Origin: Candidatus Kapaibacterium sp.
GTDB taxonomy: Bacteria; Bacteroidota; Ignavibacteria; Kapaibacteriales; NICIL-2
Assembly: GCA_025055755.1 (NCBI GenBank)
Contig: JANWWF010000016.1
Location: forward strand, 1-34,549
Length of the DNA stretch: 34,549 nucleotides
Direction: 5' to 3'
This document shows positions 26,738 through 34,549 of this stretch, in pieces. The notes beneath the pieces are model-generated. The model saw only the letters and a list, made by a program, of their open reading frames with translations. It searched no databases and was not told the DNA's origin. Within the stretch, counting starts at the first letter, position 1. The number at the start of each line of letters is the position of its first letter. The position numbers were made by a program, and so were the translations under genes.

Positions 26738-27726
26738 TGAAATTTGCTTCATACCTTGCCGGCAGACAGTATCGGTTCGCTCTCGTGCTGGGCGACCGCC
26801 TTCTTGATTTGGCAGCAGCGCATGCAATAGCTCGTGCTGCTGGAATGCGCTTAGAACTTGGCTATTTGCCCTCTGATGCGGTAGAGTTCCTTCGATTGGG
26901 AGAGGCAGCTCTCCACGATGCGCAGCGGCTGGCAGAACTGGTTCCTACACTGGACCTCCACGCTGCAACCGTGCCCCTTGCCGAAGCTATTCTCGGTGCG
27001 CCCCTACCACGCCCAACTTCCCTCCGCGACGGCTACGCCTTCCGCCAGCACGTTGAAGCAGCGCGGCGCAATCGAGGACTTCCCATGATTCCAGAGTTTG
27101 ATGAGTTCCCTGTATTCTACTTTTCCAATCACCAGGCGGTAACAGGACCGGGCGATGTGCTCGTGATGCCACGCCACTGCGACCAACTCGATTTCGAGCT
27201 GGAATGCGCCATTGTCATAGGCAAGGAAGGGCGTAATATCCCTGCAGAGCGTGCTGATGAATACATCGCCGGTTACATGGTAATGAACGACTGGAGCGCT
27301 CGTGCCCTGCAAATGCAAGAAATGAAGCTCAATCTCGGACCGGCAAAAGGAAAAGACTTTGCCACCTCGCTTGGTCCTTTCTTGGTCACACGCGATGAAC
27401 TTGCTGCGCACCGAATTCTGACTCCGCAGGGTGAACGATACAACCTTGCAATGGTCGCCCGCATCAATGGGGAAGAAGTCTCGCGCGGCAATCTTGCGGA
27501 CATGCACTGGACATTTGCGCAGATTATCGAACGAGCAAGCTATGGCGTCACTTTGCAGCCGGGAGATGTCATCGGCTCGGGAACATGTGGGACTGGTTGT
27601 CTTCTGGAGCTTAACGGCAGCAAGGTGTTCGATCCACCCCGATGGCTTGCCCCCGGTGATGTTGTCGAGTGCGAGATTGAAGGGTTAGGAGTGCTCCGCA
27701 ATCGAATCGTGCTTGCATCGGATTAG
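26737..27726 (+). CDS. Fumarylacetoacetate hydrolase family protein
   Basis: A 329-residue FAH-superfamily enzyme; members hydrolyse fumarylacetoacetate or related beta-diketones, or decarboxylate or isomerise them, using a divalent metal. The metal-binding acids are E154 and E156 in DFELECAIVIG and D185 in VMNDWSARALQ. Other blocks are RDGYAFRQH, LGPAKGKDFATSLGPF and DVIGSGTCGTGCLLEL. The length and the N-terminal extension resemble Bacteroidota proteins annotated as fumarylacetoacetases of tyrosine degradation, which is plausible but unproven. ATG at 26737 overlaps the previous stop; a longer frame from 26659 lies inside the membrane protein gene. The stop overlaps the convergent Asp-box gene by 4 bases. 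Confidence 0.88.
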   Translation: MKFASYLAGRQYRFALVLGDRLLDLAAAHAIARAAGMRLELGYLPSDAVEFLRLGEAALHDAQRLAELVPTLDLHAATVPLAEAILGAPLPRPTSLRDGYAFRQHVEAARRNRGLPMIPEFDEFPVFYFSNHQAVTGPGDVLVMPRHCDQLDFELECAIVIGKEGRNIPAERADEYIAGYMVMNDWSARALQMQEMKLNLGPAKGKDFATSLGPFLVTRDELAAHRILTPQGERYNLAMVARINGEEVSRGNLADMHWTFAQIIERASYGVTLQPGDVIGSGTCGTGCLLELNGSKVFDPPRWLAPGDVVECEIEGLGVLRNRIVLASD

Positions 27727-29102
27727 TTCGGGATAAGCACTGCTGCACTCGCAATAGGATCGCCGATCACCAAGCGTGCGTAGTACATCCCCGCTGGAAG
27801 GTGTGCAACGTTTGCTTCGCCATAGAACGCGCGTTGTCCATATCGGCGCAGCGGAATGCGTGCGACTTGTTGCCCCAGGACGTTGTAGAGTTCTGCCCAC
27901 GCCGACACACCCGCCGGGGCTTCTTGGTAATCCGCAATGACACGAAGCACTCCTGGCATAGGCTGAACAATGACAAAGCGTTCTCGTTCCAGTGGTGGGA
28001 CTGGCTCATCGCTGGAAACATCCAGTGCGTAGAGTCCTGCATCCGTTGCGCAATAAAGGCGGGTATTGGCTCCTTCATGCACATAGCGGAAGGCAAACAC
28101 ATTGCCGGGCAATTGTCCCAACCATGGAATGCGATCATCGTGGATTTGCCAGGTGCGTCCTTCGTCAACGGTGCGGCGGATGATTCGTGCTCCAGGCACT
28201 ACCGTGTCAGCATCAAAAAATTCGGTAAAGCCACCGACGACCAGTTCATCTCGGTCGTCTCGCGGTCGAATGCCCATTGCCCACAGCGAGGTGTCCTGGA
28301 ATGCCAGCACATGCCAAGACCATCCGCCGTCGGTGGTGCGCCATAGCCCCCCGTTTGGACGGAGCTGCCAGAAAAAGTAGGTCATCACTGCATAGCCAAC
28401 ATTAGGGCGAAGAGTGCTAAAGCGTATCTGGGGGATTTCGGTATCTCGAAGAGCGCTTTGATAGAAGCGCTGGACAAGGCGCCACGTTCTCCCGCTGTCG
28501 TCAGAGCGATAGATAGCGCTGCCCTGGCAACCTGCGTAGAGAATGCCAGTCGAGTCGGGACGGATTGCAATGCAGCACAACCGCGGTGGAACAGGAGTAG
28601 GAAGCGAGCTATCAGGCGGAATTGAGCCTCTTACTTGCCAGCTGCGCCCACGGTCAGTGCTGCGGAAGATCGTCGAGGTCATAAACTCTGCGGCATACAG
28701 AATCTGTGGATTAGTCGGATCAACGATTACTGCCTCGCCGGAAAAGGTATAGTTCTGCTGTCCGACAAGGACACTTTCCCATGTCTGCCCGTTGTTGTTG
28801 GAGCGGCGGAGCGTACCAAAACGAATTCCTCCGACGAAAACCACGTTCGTATCGATCGGATGCACGAGGACATTGGTAAACTGCGTCGTTGCGGTGCGGA
28901 ATTCGACCACAATAGTATCCCACGACTTTCCTCCATCGTAGCTGCGGTAGAGCTGGCGCCCTTCTCCGCCCACATACAGCGTGCGCGGGTTTTTCGGGTT
29001 GATAGCAATGCCATAACACGGCTCTTCAATCAAACGCTGCCATGACTGCGCCCCCAGCGTAGTTGTCCACAGGACTAATCCGAGCAATTGCCAGAGTTTC
29101 AT
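27723..29102 (-). CDS. Secreted Asp-box (BNR) repeat protein with T9SS sorting domain
   Basis: A 459-residue exported protein. The signal peptide MKLWQLLGLVLWTTTLGA is followed by a beta-propeller with six Asp-box repeats of the form R-S-x-D-x-G-x-S/T-W (SYDGGKSWDT, SNNNGQTWES, STDRGRSWQV, SDDSGRTWRL, TTDGGWSWHV, TVDEGRTWQI). Such propellers occur in sialidases, sortilin and photosystem-assembly-like proteins; no glycosidase catalytic residues stand out. The last 70 residues are a T9SS type A sorting domain (AELYNVLGQQVARI, LPAGMYYARLV). ATG at 29102 overlaps the TGA of aspartokinase (ATGA). It lies on the cell surface or is secreted. Confidence 0.88.
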   Translation of the reverse strand: MKLWQLLGLVLWTTTLGAQSWQRLIEEPCYGIAINPKNPRTLYVGGEGRQLYRSYDGGKSWDTIVVEFRTATTQFTNVLVHPIDTNVVFVGGIRFGTLRRSNNNGQTWESVLVGQQNYTFSGEAVIVDPTNPQILYAAEFMTSTIFRSTDRGRSWQVRGSIPPDSSLPTPVPPRLCCIAIRPDSTGILYAGCQGSAIYRSDDSGRTWRLVQRFYQSALRDTEIPQIRFSTLRPNVGYAVMTYFFWQLRPNGGLWRTTDGGWSWHVLAFQDTSLWAMGIRPRDDRDELVVGGFTEFFDADTVVPGARIIRRTVDEGRTWQIHDDRIPWLGQLPGNVFAFRYVHEGANTRLYCATDAGLYALDVSSDEPVPPLERERFVIVQPMPGVLRVIADYQEAPAGVSAWAELYNVLGQQVARIPLRRYGQRAFYGEANVAHLPAGMYYARLVIGDPIASAAVLIPN

Positions 29103-30355
29103 TTTGCCATCTCCATCAATTGTTCCCGAACAACGGCATGCAATGCTTGGATAAAAGCAGACGCGGAGCATTGCTCGACACGAATAAGCATGCAGTAACG
29201 AGCACTCGCCACAACTTGGACACGACAGCTGAGCTGCTTTGCTGCTGTTGCAATTTGCTTCAGTGCTACTCCCTCGGCGTGGAGATGTTCTCCGACTGCA
29301 CAGATGAGGTCAATAGCTTGATCTGCCATACCATTTGGCGATGCTGTAATAGAATACGTTTCCCCTCGCAAGTGAACGGAGGCAAGGAGGTGGTGATCGC
29401 CTGGAAAAGGCATTCCTTGCTGCAGGTAGCCAGCACAACCAACCAACGCCCGTATTCCCCACTGGGCCTCAGGAAGAGCATCAACAATCTGCGTCCCAGG
29501 ATGCTGCGGCTCAAATGTATTTCGCACCGTTACGGGGATGCCGTGCTCAATAGCAGGAACGATAGTCAAGGGATGGAGGACTCGTGCTCCATAGGCAGAA
29601 AGAGCTGCAATTTCGCCCAATGTCATTTGGGGCAGGCTTACTGCATCCGGCACAATGCGGGGGTCAGCGCTAAAAATGCCCGAAACATCTGTCCAAATCT
29701 CTACGCCCTCTGCATGGAGGCAAGCGCCAAGAATTGCTGCCGAATAATCGGAGCCACCACGCCCAAGGGTTGTTGTAAGACCACTTCTGGTACTGGCGAT
29801 AAATCCTTGAGTCACGACGATTCGATGCCTGTCAAGCACAGGGCGAAGTTCCGTCTCTACCGCGGTAGCAGTTAGCTGCCACTCAACCTGTGCTGCAGTA
29901 AAGTGTGCATTTGTTTTGATAGCATAGCGAACGTCGAACCACTCTGCATCTCCCCCTTCGCAGCGCAGGTACGCTGCCAGCAAGTGGGAGCTAAGCAGCT
30001 CCCCGCACGCAGCGATTTCATCGAGCATGCGAGGAGTGCACTCCCCCAGAAGAGCTACTCCGCTACAATAGGCATGGACATACTCGAGCAGCTCGTCGAG
30101 AGGTTGGTACGGTAAAATGCCAAGCTCTTGGGCAACCTGGCGATGTCGCTGGGCAAGCGCATGCCATCGTGCCTCCCACGGCTGACCACGTGCTGCACTA
30201 TGGACTAATCCCAACAGCTCATCGGTTACACCACGGAATGCGGAAACAACAACGAGTATTTGTTCATTTACCGCTGCACAAAGAACAAGGTGGGCAGCAT
30301 GCTGGAGTGCTTTGGCGTTGGCGACGGATGTGCCGCCAAATTTCATGACTCGCAT
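29099..30355 (-). CDS. lysC: Aspartate kinase
   Basis: Aspartokinase phosphorylates L-aspartate, the first step to lysine, threonine, methionine and diaminopimelate. The kinase domain shows MKFGGTSVANA at the start, VVVSAFRGVTDELL, TLGRGGSDYSAAILG (ATP/aspartate site) and IWTDVSGIFSADPR. The C-terminal part (about 300-418) is a regulatory ACT-like region, with SVHLRGETYSITASPNG and a second poorly conserved unit, so feedback control may differ from standard LysC. Total length is 418 residues. ATG at 30355 is used; ATG at 30346 would remove three residues. It carries no homoserine dehydrogenase domain. It is coupled to the downstream Asp-box protein gene. Confidence 0.92.
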   Translation of the reverse strand: MRVMKFGGTSVANAKALQHAAHLVLCAAVNEQILVVVSAFRGVTDELLGLVHSAARGQPWEARWHALAQRHRQVAQELGILPYQPLDELLEYVHAYCSGVALLGECTPRMLDEIAACGELLSSHLLAAYLRCEGGDAEWFDVRYAIKTNAHFTAAQVEWQLTATAVETELRPVLDRHRIVVTQGFIASTRSGLTTTLGRGGSDYSAAILGACLHAEGVEIWTDVSGIFSADPRIVPDAVSLPQMTLGEIAALSAYGARVLHPLTIVPAIEHGIPVTVRNTFEPQHPGTQIVDALPEAQWGIRALVGCAGYLQQGMPFPGDHHLLASVHLRGETYSITASPNGMADQAIDLICAVGEHLHAEGVALKQIATAAKQLSCRVQVVASARYCMLIRVEQCSASAFIQALHAVVREQLMEMAK

Positions 30356-30396
30356 GGAGCTGACACACTCTCGCGATTACAAAAGTCCTGTGCGAA

Positions 30397-30404
30397 CAAA
30401 AATA
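30397..30404 (-). promoter_or_regulatory. Putative Bacteroidota -7 element for aspartokinase
   Basis: On the minus strand TATTTTTG matches TAnnTTTG, 41 bases before the aspartokinase ATG. It faces a second such element on the plus strand at 30428 in the same divergent gap. No -33 TTTG is visible. Confidence 0.35.
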
Positions 30405-30427
30405 GTGCCCTGCTCTGTTCTATGGCG

Positions 30428-30435
30428 TATATTTG
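30428..30435 (+). promoter_or_regulatory. Putative Bacteroidota -7 element for the TerC-like gene
   Basis: TATATTTG matches TAnnTTTG and is identical to the element before the RDD gene. It ends 32 bases before the TerC-like ATG. No -33 box is evident, and I see no manganese riboswitch fold in this gap. Confidence 0.4.
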
Positions 30436-30467
30436 GCTGAGCAAGACCACAGTTTACGATCCGCTGC

Positions 30468-31472
30468 ATGGTAGAAACTGAGCCACTGTGGATGTGGTTT
30501 GTGTTTAGCGCCCTTATCCTGTTTTTCCTCTGGATGGATTTGGCGCTATTCAACCGGCGTCCACACTCGATCTCTATCGGTGAGTCATTGTTTTGGACTG
30601 GAGTATGGAGCTCCCTTGCTCTTGGATTCTGCGTTTTTCTTTACGGCTACCACGACTTTTCCAAGGTTGGCGAACACAAAGCATTAGAGTTTTTGACTGG
30701 CTTTGTCGTCGAAAAGTCACTCAGTGTAGACAACCTGTTTGTGATTCTACTGATATTTCAGTACTTCCGTGTCGAACCGCAGTATCAACACCGGGTATTG
30801 TTTTGGGGAATATTTGGGGCTCTTGCAATGCGGCTATGTTTGATTCTTCTGGGAGTCAACCTTATTGCTCGCTTCCACGTGCTCGTGTACGTATTTGGAG
30901 GATTTCTCCTGGTCACCGCATTGCGAGTTGGCTTTGGCGCAGAGCATGATATCCATCCCGACCGTAACATCTTTGTGCGGCTTTTTCGCCGCTTCTTTCC
31001 AATTACGTCAGAGTATCACGGACATCACTTTTTTGTCCACGACGGACTACGCTGGATTGCAACTCCCCTTTTTGTTGTTCTGCTGGTTATCGAAGCAACA
31101 GATTTGGTGTTTGCAATAGATTCCATCCCGGCAATTCTTGCGATTTCGAAAGATCCTTTCATCGTTTACACATCGAATGCGTTTGCAATCCTGGGCCTCC
31201 GCTCCCTTTTTTTCGCCCTGTCGGGGATTATGCGTCTGCTGGTGTACTTGCGCTATGGGCTTGCAGCTATCTTAGCGTTTGTCGGGGCGAAAATGTTGCT
31301 CAGCGATGTTGTCCATATTTCTACAGGATTTTCGTTCATTGTTATCGTTCTTGTGTTAACCATCACTGTTGTTGCTTCTCTTCTTCATTCACAGCGAGCA
31401 TCTGCCCAGCAAATCACATCTCCACCAGCACCAGAACCCATTAAAGCACAACCCGAGCACATTAGCGAATAA
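30468..31472 (+). CDS. TerC/Alx family integral membrane protein
   Basis: A 334-residue membrane protein with about eight to nine hydrophobic segments. The TerC family signatures are EKSLSVDNLFVILLIF (about 81-96) and IEATDLVFAIDSIPAILA (about 208-226), whose acidic residues lie inside the membrane and probably bind a metal ion. Relatives include Alx and MeeF/TerC proteins linked to manganese export and to metal loading of exported proteins. The C-terminal 25 residues are polar and proline-rich. ATG at 30468 follows a putative -7 box. The last 11 bases overlap the convergent HlyD gene. Confidence 0.92.
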   Translation: MVETEPLWMWFVFSALILFFLWMDLALFNRRPHSISIGESLFWTGVWSSLALGFCVFLYGYHDFSKVGEHKALEFLTGFVVEKSLSVDNLFVILLIFQYFRVEPQYQHRVLFWGIFGALAMRLCLILLGVNLIARFHVLVYVFGGFLLVTALRVGFGAEHDIHPDRNIFVRLFRRFFPITSEYHGHHFFVHDGLRWIATPLFVVLLVIEATDLVFAIDSIPAILAISKDPFIVYTSNAFAILGLRSLFFALSGIMRLLVYLRYGLAAILAFVGAKMLLSDVVHISTGFSFIVIVLVLTITVVASLLHSQRASAQQITSPPAPEPIKAQPEHISE

Positions 31473-32736
31473 AATGTTCAAACGGTCGCAGTAGAGTATC
31501 GAAAACGTATGCAGCTAATGGTCGTTCTTCGACAATGACAATGAGTCTGCCTTCCATCCCAGGGCGAAGTGTTGCTTTGAATGAGTGGAGGGAGGAGGAA
31601 TCAATCTCTGCCTCCAACGTATAGTGGTGCTGTTCACCTGGTGCAAGGCTCAATGAGCGCACTTTTCCACGAAGCACTCCCCACCGTAGTGGTGGAAATG
31701 TGGATAACTCAATCACGACCGGCTGGCCGACCTGGAGGGAGCCAATATCTTTTGGTTGCACTTCTGCAGTTGCATAAAATACCCGCGATGGTTGACTGAG
31801 CTTGAGGAGAACTGCGCCAGCAGGTACTTGGCGTTCCGCATCACTGCGATAGGTAACAACTAAGCCATCGTCTGGAGCTTTGATAATAATCGCACCACTA
31901 TCGAGTGCAAAATCTCCGTAGAGGGTGCGAAGGCGCTGGTAGGCAGCATGGCGAGCCGCTTGGAGCTGAGCACGACGATTCTGGAGCTCGAGGGTAACCT
32001 TCTCTTCGGACTGACCAGCGATCGAACGTTCAAGTGCTAATTCACGGGCTTGCGATTCCAGCTGAGCAATATCGCGACGATATTGCTCACGCGCTCGGTG
32101 GAGTGCTTCTTCTGCAGCAGCTTTTTGGAATTCTGCCTGTTGGACTTCCGCATCGGATGCATACCCCCCTGCTCGAAGCTTTCGAAGCTGCTCAAGCTGT
32201 TCTCGCGCATTTCGTGCTGCCAGTTCAAGCTTACGGATTTCTGCTTGTTGCGTTGCAAGAGCAAAGCGTCGAGCTTGGTGCGTCCGCTCCAATTGCTGCA
32301 AAACCTTCTCCCGTTGGAGTCGCAGTCCTACCTGCGTTTTCGCATGAACAGGAAGCTCAGTCTTCTCGAAAAGCTCCTCCTGTAGCTGTGCAAGAGTGTA
32401 CTCCATTACCAGTGCGGCAATCTGCGGGGAGCTAATCCGCACCAGGGGCATACCGCGACGAACAGTTTCACCAACACGGACGTAGAACTGCTCGACAAAT
32501 ACATCCTCTGCATACCGATAAACCTGTTCCCGACTATCGCTTTTGATAACGCACGGTAGCTCTATCTGCCGTGGCACTTGGAGAACAATGCTGCTTACAG
32601 TTAGTACAACTGTCCCCACCACAACGCCGTATAATCCCATTCGCAATGCTCGGGGTCGGGCAGAGGTCAAGACAACATCGCGCTCTTCACTTGATGGCTC
32701 GCTTGCGTACATCGCAACAGACGGGAAATCATTCAT
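31462..32736 (-). CDS. HlyD-family membrane fusion (periplasmic adaptor) protein
   Basis: A 424-residue adaptor protein with a cytoplasmic N-terminus of about 32 residues and one membrane helix (about 33-54). A lipoyl-like half (VEQFYVRVGETVRRGMPLVRI, about 82-102) and a long Arg/Glu/Gln-rich coiled coil (about 115-270) follow. The second lipoyl half (IIIKAPDDGLVVTYRSDAE) and a beta-barrel come next. Such adaptors link an inner-membrane transporter, often an ABC or peptidase-ABC exporter, to an outer-membrane channel for type I or bacteriocin-like secretion. No transporter gene is visible on either side. ATG at 32736 is chosen over TTG at 32742; neither has a Shine-Dalgarno sequence. A terminator-like hairpin ends 15 bases upstream. 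Confidence 0.87.
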   Translation of the reverse strand: MNDFPSVAMYASEPSSEERDVVLTSARPRALRMGLYGVVVGTVVLTVSSIVLQVPRQIELPCVIKSDSREQVYRYAEDVFVEQFYVRVGETVRRGMPLVRISSPQIAALVMEYTLAQLQEELFEKTELPVHAKTQVGLRLQREKVLQQLERTHQARRFALATQQAEIRKLELAARNAREQLEQLRKLRAGGYASDAEVQQAEFQKAAAEEALHRAREQYRRDIAQLESQARELALERSIAGQSEEKVTLELQNRRAQLQAARHAAYQRLRTLYGDFALDSGAIIIKAPDDGLVVTYRSDAERQVPAGAVLLKLSQPSRVFYATAEVQPKDIGSLQVGQPVVIELSTFPPLRWGVLRGKVRSLSLAPGEQHHYTLEAEIDSSSLHSFKATLRPGMEGRLIVIVEERPLAAYVFDTLLRPFEHFIR

Positions 32737-32750
32737 GTGCAATCAGTGCA

Positions 32751-32787
32751 AAAATCGCTGAGCGTATGTGTATCCATACGCTCAGCG
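32751..32787 (-). terminator. Perfect 13-bp hairpin with T-tract before the HlyD gene
   Basis: On the minus strand CGCTGAGCGTATG pairs perfectly with CATACGCTCAGCG around a 6-base loop (32787-32756), followed by ATTTTT. It lies 33 bases after the stop of the T9SS surface protein and is its likely intrinsic terminator. The HlyD ATG is only 15 bases beyond the T-tract, so it may also act as an attenuator. Confidence 0.85.
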
Positions 32788-32820
32788 TCAAGACTGAGAA
32801 AGGACAGTCGTTTTCCTGCA

Positions 32821-34549
32821 TCAGTGCTGCACGATAAATCGCTGCGAGCGAACAAAAGTCTCTCCTTCGACCATCAAGAAGTATACTCCCGATGGCAAGG
32901 TTGCGATATCAAGTACTAAGGTGCGATGCTCACCACGTTGAACAATTCCTTCGAACACCGTTGCATACGGCCGTCCATCCAGTCCAATGATAGTCGCCCG
33001 AATATGCTGCTGCTTTGTAACAAAGAGCGTTGCCTCCGCACGATGTTCTGCGGGATTTGGCGAAATTTCTCCAAGTACTACTTCATTATCAACCTGTGGC
33101 GGAACACCAGCGATTGGCTCGCTATCGCTACCTTCCTTCGACAGGACACCGATAGGATTGTTCCCTAAGTTCGTAAAGCCATACTTGTACTTGAGGACAC
33201 ACCACACCTGGTCACGAACCGATGCGTCAGCAGTGTTGTAGAGGAGCACTTCCGCAATCTTTGTTTCGTTGCAGAGGTATTGGTTGGTTTCGTTGACCGA
33301 AGCAAAATCGTGGAATCGGGTATTGCCAACTTTCCCGCCGATACTCACAGCATCACCAGAGTAAGACATGCTGGTACCAGGTGTTCCTGATGGGGTGTAC
33401 ACGTTCCCATTGATAGAGAATCGCATTCGATTGGAGGAGGAGGCATTGCCATTGTACACAAATTGGAAGATGTAGTTTGTGCCAGGCTGTACTGTGAAGC
33501 CAGTATTGTGGAATACAGCCCATTGGTTAGTGCAGTTATTCGTACAGTTTTGATTGTTCCATGCACCGTAATAGACCTGACGGTTAATCAAGTATATCGC
33601 CATGCCGTGATTTTCATCTCCCTGCTTATAGATAACCATGCGGTTGTTGCTTAAGCTGGACGATGTCGGGCGATATACAATAAACAACGTCTTCTGGGTG
33701 CCGCCGCTAATACCGCTGCCCGTGTTGACGGATACTTGCACTGGTTGATCGTTACCATCCCAATAAATCGCTCCACGTCCGTTGAGAGCGGAGTAGTTCG
33801 GATAATGTTTCGGTCGGTTCGCGTCGGAATTTGCATTGACAGTTCCATCGGGGAAGTTCGAACCATCGCCTGCATAGTTTGGCCAGCCGAGGACATAGCC
33901 TCCAGAGTTTGTTGTCACTGTATCACCGGTAAAGCCCATGACAAAGTATGACGTCGGGATGCCATACGGTGTCACGGTAATACTCGACGGTCCACTAATC
34001 GAACCAGCGCAGCTATTGCAATTCTGGATGGATACTACGGTGAATGTAGTAGGCTGTGTAATCGTGTAATACAGGATGTAGGGGTTACTGGATGTTTGAA
34101 CTGTTACATTCGAGCCATTATTGATACGGTAGGTAAGGTGCCACGGACTACATCCGGTGAAGGTAAAGTGCACCGCTATTTGGCTACCAGGGCACACGTT
34201 TGATGATGGAGTGCTAATCGAGACTGTGGGGGCTGCCACAACGGTTACGCAAATTGTGTTTGATAGTTTCTCGCAGCCGCCAGCATCGGTGACCTTCACT
34301 GTATAGTTCCGAGTACCTGTCTGGTTCGTTGGAATGACGTAGGTGGAATTGGTGGCACCACTGATCGGTGATCCATCAGCGTACCACTGATAGGAGACGA
34401 TACCACTTGTTGGCTGAACGACGTAGAGAGTGCCACCTTGTTGGTTTTGGCAGTATGTGAGGTTTGTAGAGGAGGTCCCTTGCACAGCGATTGAAACTGT
34501 CCCAAGCGAGGTAATCGTAACGGTCACATTGTTGGATGTTGCAGTGCAT
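32821..34549 (-). CDS. T9SS surface protein with Ig/PKD-like and lectin-like domains (5' partial)
   Basis: The frame is open to the window edge, so the start is outside; about 575 residues are visible. It begins with the end of an SprB/Ig-like unit (ATSNNVTVTITS) and then has a PKD/Ig-like domain with YQWYADGSPISGATNSTY and CEKLSNTICVTVV. A second cysteine-containing Ig-like unit (about 105-190) follows. A concanavalin/LamG-like domain comes next (about 225-475, rich in Asn, Gly and Tyr, with KTLFIVYRP and MRFSINGNVY). The end is a T9SS type A sorting domain (ISPNPAEHRAEA, IGLDGRPYATV, LPSGVYFLMVEG). It is probably a large adhesin or polysaccharide-binding surface protein. A GTG at 34527 is not a real start, because the homology continues upstream. 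Confidence 0.87.
   Translation of the reverse strand, partial: CTATSNNVTVTITSLGTVSIAVQGTSSTNLTYCQNQQGGTLYVVQPTSGIVSYQWYADGSPISGATNSTYVIPTNQTGTRNYTVKVTDAGGCEKLSNTICVTVVAAPTVSISTPSSNVCPGSQIAVHFTFTGCSPWHLTYRINNGSNVTVQTSSNPYILYYTITQPTTFTVVSIQNCNSCAGSISGPSSITVTPYGIPTSYFVMGFTGDTVTTNSGGYVLGWPNYAGDGSNFPDGTVNANSDANRPKHYPNYSALNGRGAIYWDGNDQPVQVSVNTGSGISGGTQKTLFIVYRPTSSSLSNNRMVIYKQGDENHGMAIYLINRQVYYGAWNNQNCTNNCTNQWAVFHNTGFTVQPGTNYIFQFVYNGNASSSNRMRFSINGNVYTPSGTPGTSMSYSGDAVSIGGKVGNTRFHDFASVNETNQYLCNETKIAEVLLYNTADASVRDQVWCVLKYKYGFTNLGNNPIGVLSKEGSDSEPIAGVPPQVDNEVVLGEISPNPAEHRAEATLFVTKQQHIRATIIGLDGRPYATVFEGIVQRGEHRTLVLDIATLPSGVYFLMVEGETFVRSQRFIVQH

Noticed and set aside
30356-30467. A manganese (yybP-ykoY) riboswitch before the TerC-like gene
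   Set aside because: TerC genes often carry one, but the 112-base gap lacks the paired conserved loops of that class and contains two opposed -7 boxes instead.
1-34549. CRISPR arrays, insertion sequences, prophage or integrase genes
   Set aside because: No regularly spaced repeats, transposase or integrase motifs, or terminal inverted repeats were seen on either strand.

Overview
The window looks like a piece of chromosome from a free-living Gram-negative bacterium of the Bacteroidota/Chlorobiota/Kapabacteria side of the tree. Three things point there. Four secreted proteins end in a type IX secretion (T9SS) C-terminal sorting domain. Several genes have an upstream TAnnTTTG element, the -7 box used by the Bacteroidota primary sigma factor. 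The OmpA/PD40, DUF4918, RDD and tandem DUF1800/DUF1501 proteins fit the same group. The phylum is an inference from gene content; there is no rRNA or marker search behind it. Coding density is very high, many genes overlap by 1-26 bases, and no gene-free stretch reaches 300 bases. I see no insertion sequence, phage gene, CRISPR array or integrase.

Layout. 1-1768 (+): the 3' part of an OmpA-like envelope protein, then truA. 1765-2922 (-): acyl-CoA dehydrogenase, convergent with truA. 3008-4864 (+): a homocysteine methyltransferase/methylenetetrahydrofolate reductase fusion in which the zinc cysteines of the first domain are gone. 4926-6630 (+): an RDD membrane protein overlapping tryptophan 2,3-dioxygenase. 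10144-6655 (-): a tRNA-Leu(UAG), tig, clpP and clpX, a protein-folding and proteolysis cluster. 10192-13047 (-): a secreted subtilase with a T9SS tail. 13041-14780 (+): dnaX. 17158-14770 (-): a tightly overlapping trio of SMUG1-like uracil-DNA glycosylase, CefD-like PLP enzyme and SpoU RNA methylase. 17296-20349 (+): a DUF1800/DUF1501 pair behind the best promoter in the window. 20436-20918 (+): a small beta-barrel protein ending in a textbook terminator. 22960-20972 (-): a lipoprotein made of about six DUF4397-like repeats. 23039-27726 (+): prfA, trpS, a polytopic GT-C-like membrane protein and a fumarylacetoacetate hydrolase family enzyme, chained by overlaps or tiny gaps. 30355-27723 (-): aspartokinase translationally coupled to a secreted Asp-box protein. 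30468-31472 (+): TerC/Alx-like membrane protein. 32736-31462 (-): an HlyD-type membrane fusion protein without a visible transporter. 34549-32821 (-): a large T9SS surface protein whose start lies outside the window.

Most of the window is ordinary housekeeping mixed with envelope and secretion genes. The most unusual items are the zinc-less methyltransferase/MTHFR fusion with a new four-cysteine cluster in its reductase domain, the Tat-like signal combined with a T9SS tail on the DUF1501 protein, and a perfect 13-bp hairpin with a T-tract directly in front of the orphan HlyD gene. I did not find convincing evidence of a complete, wholly new multi-gene system.
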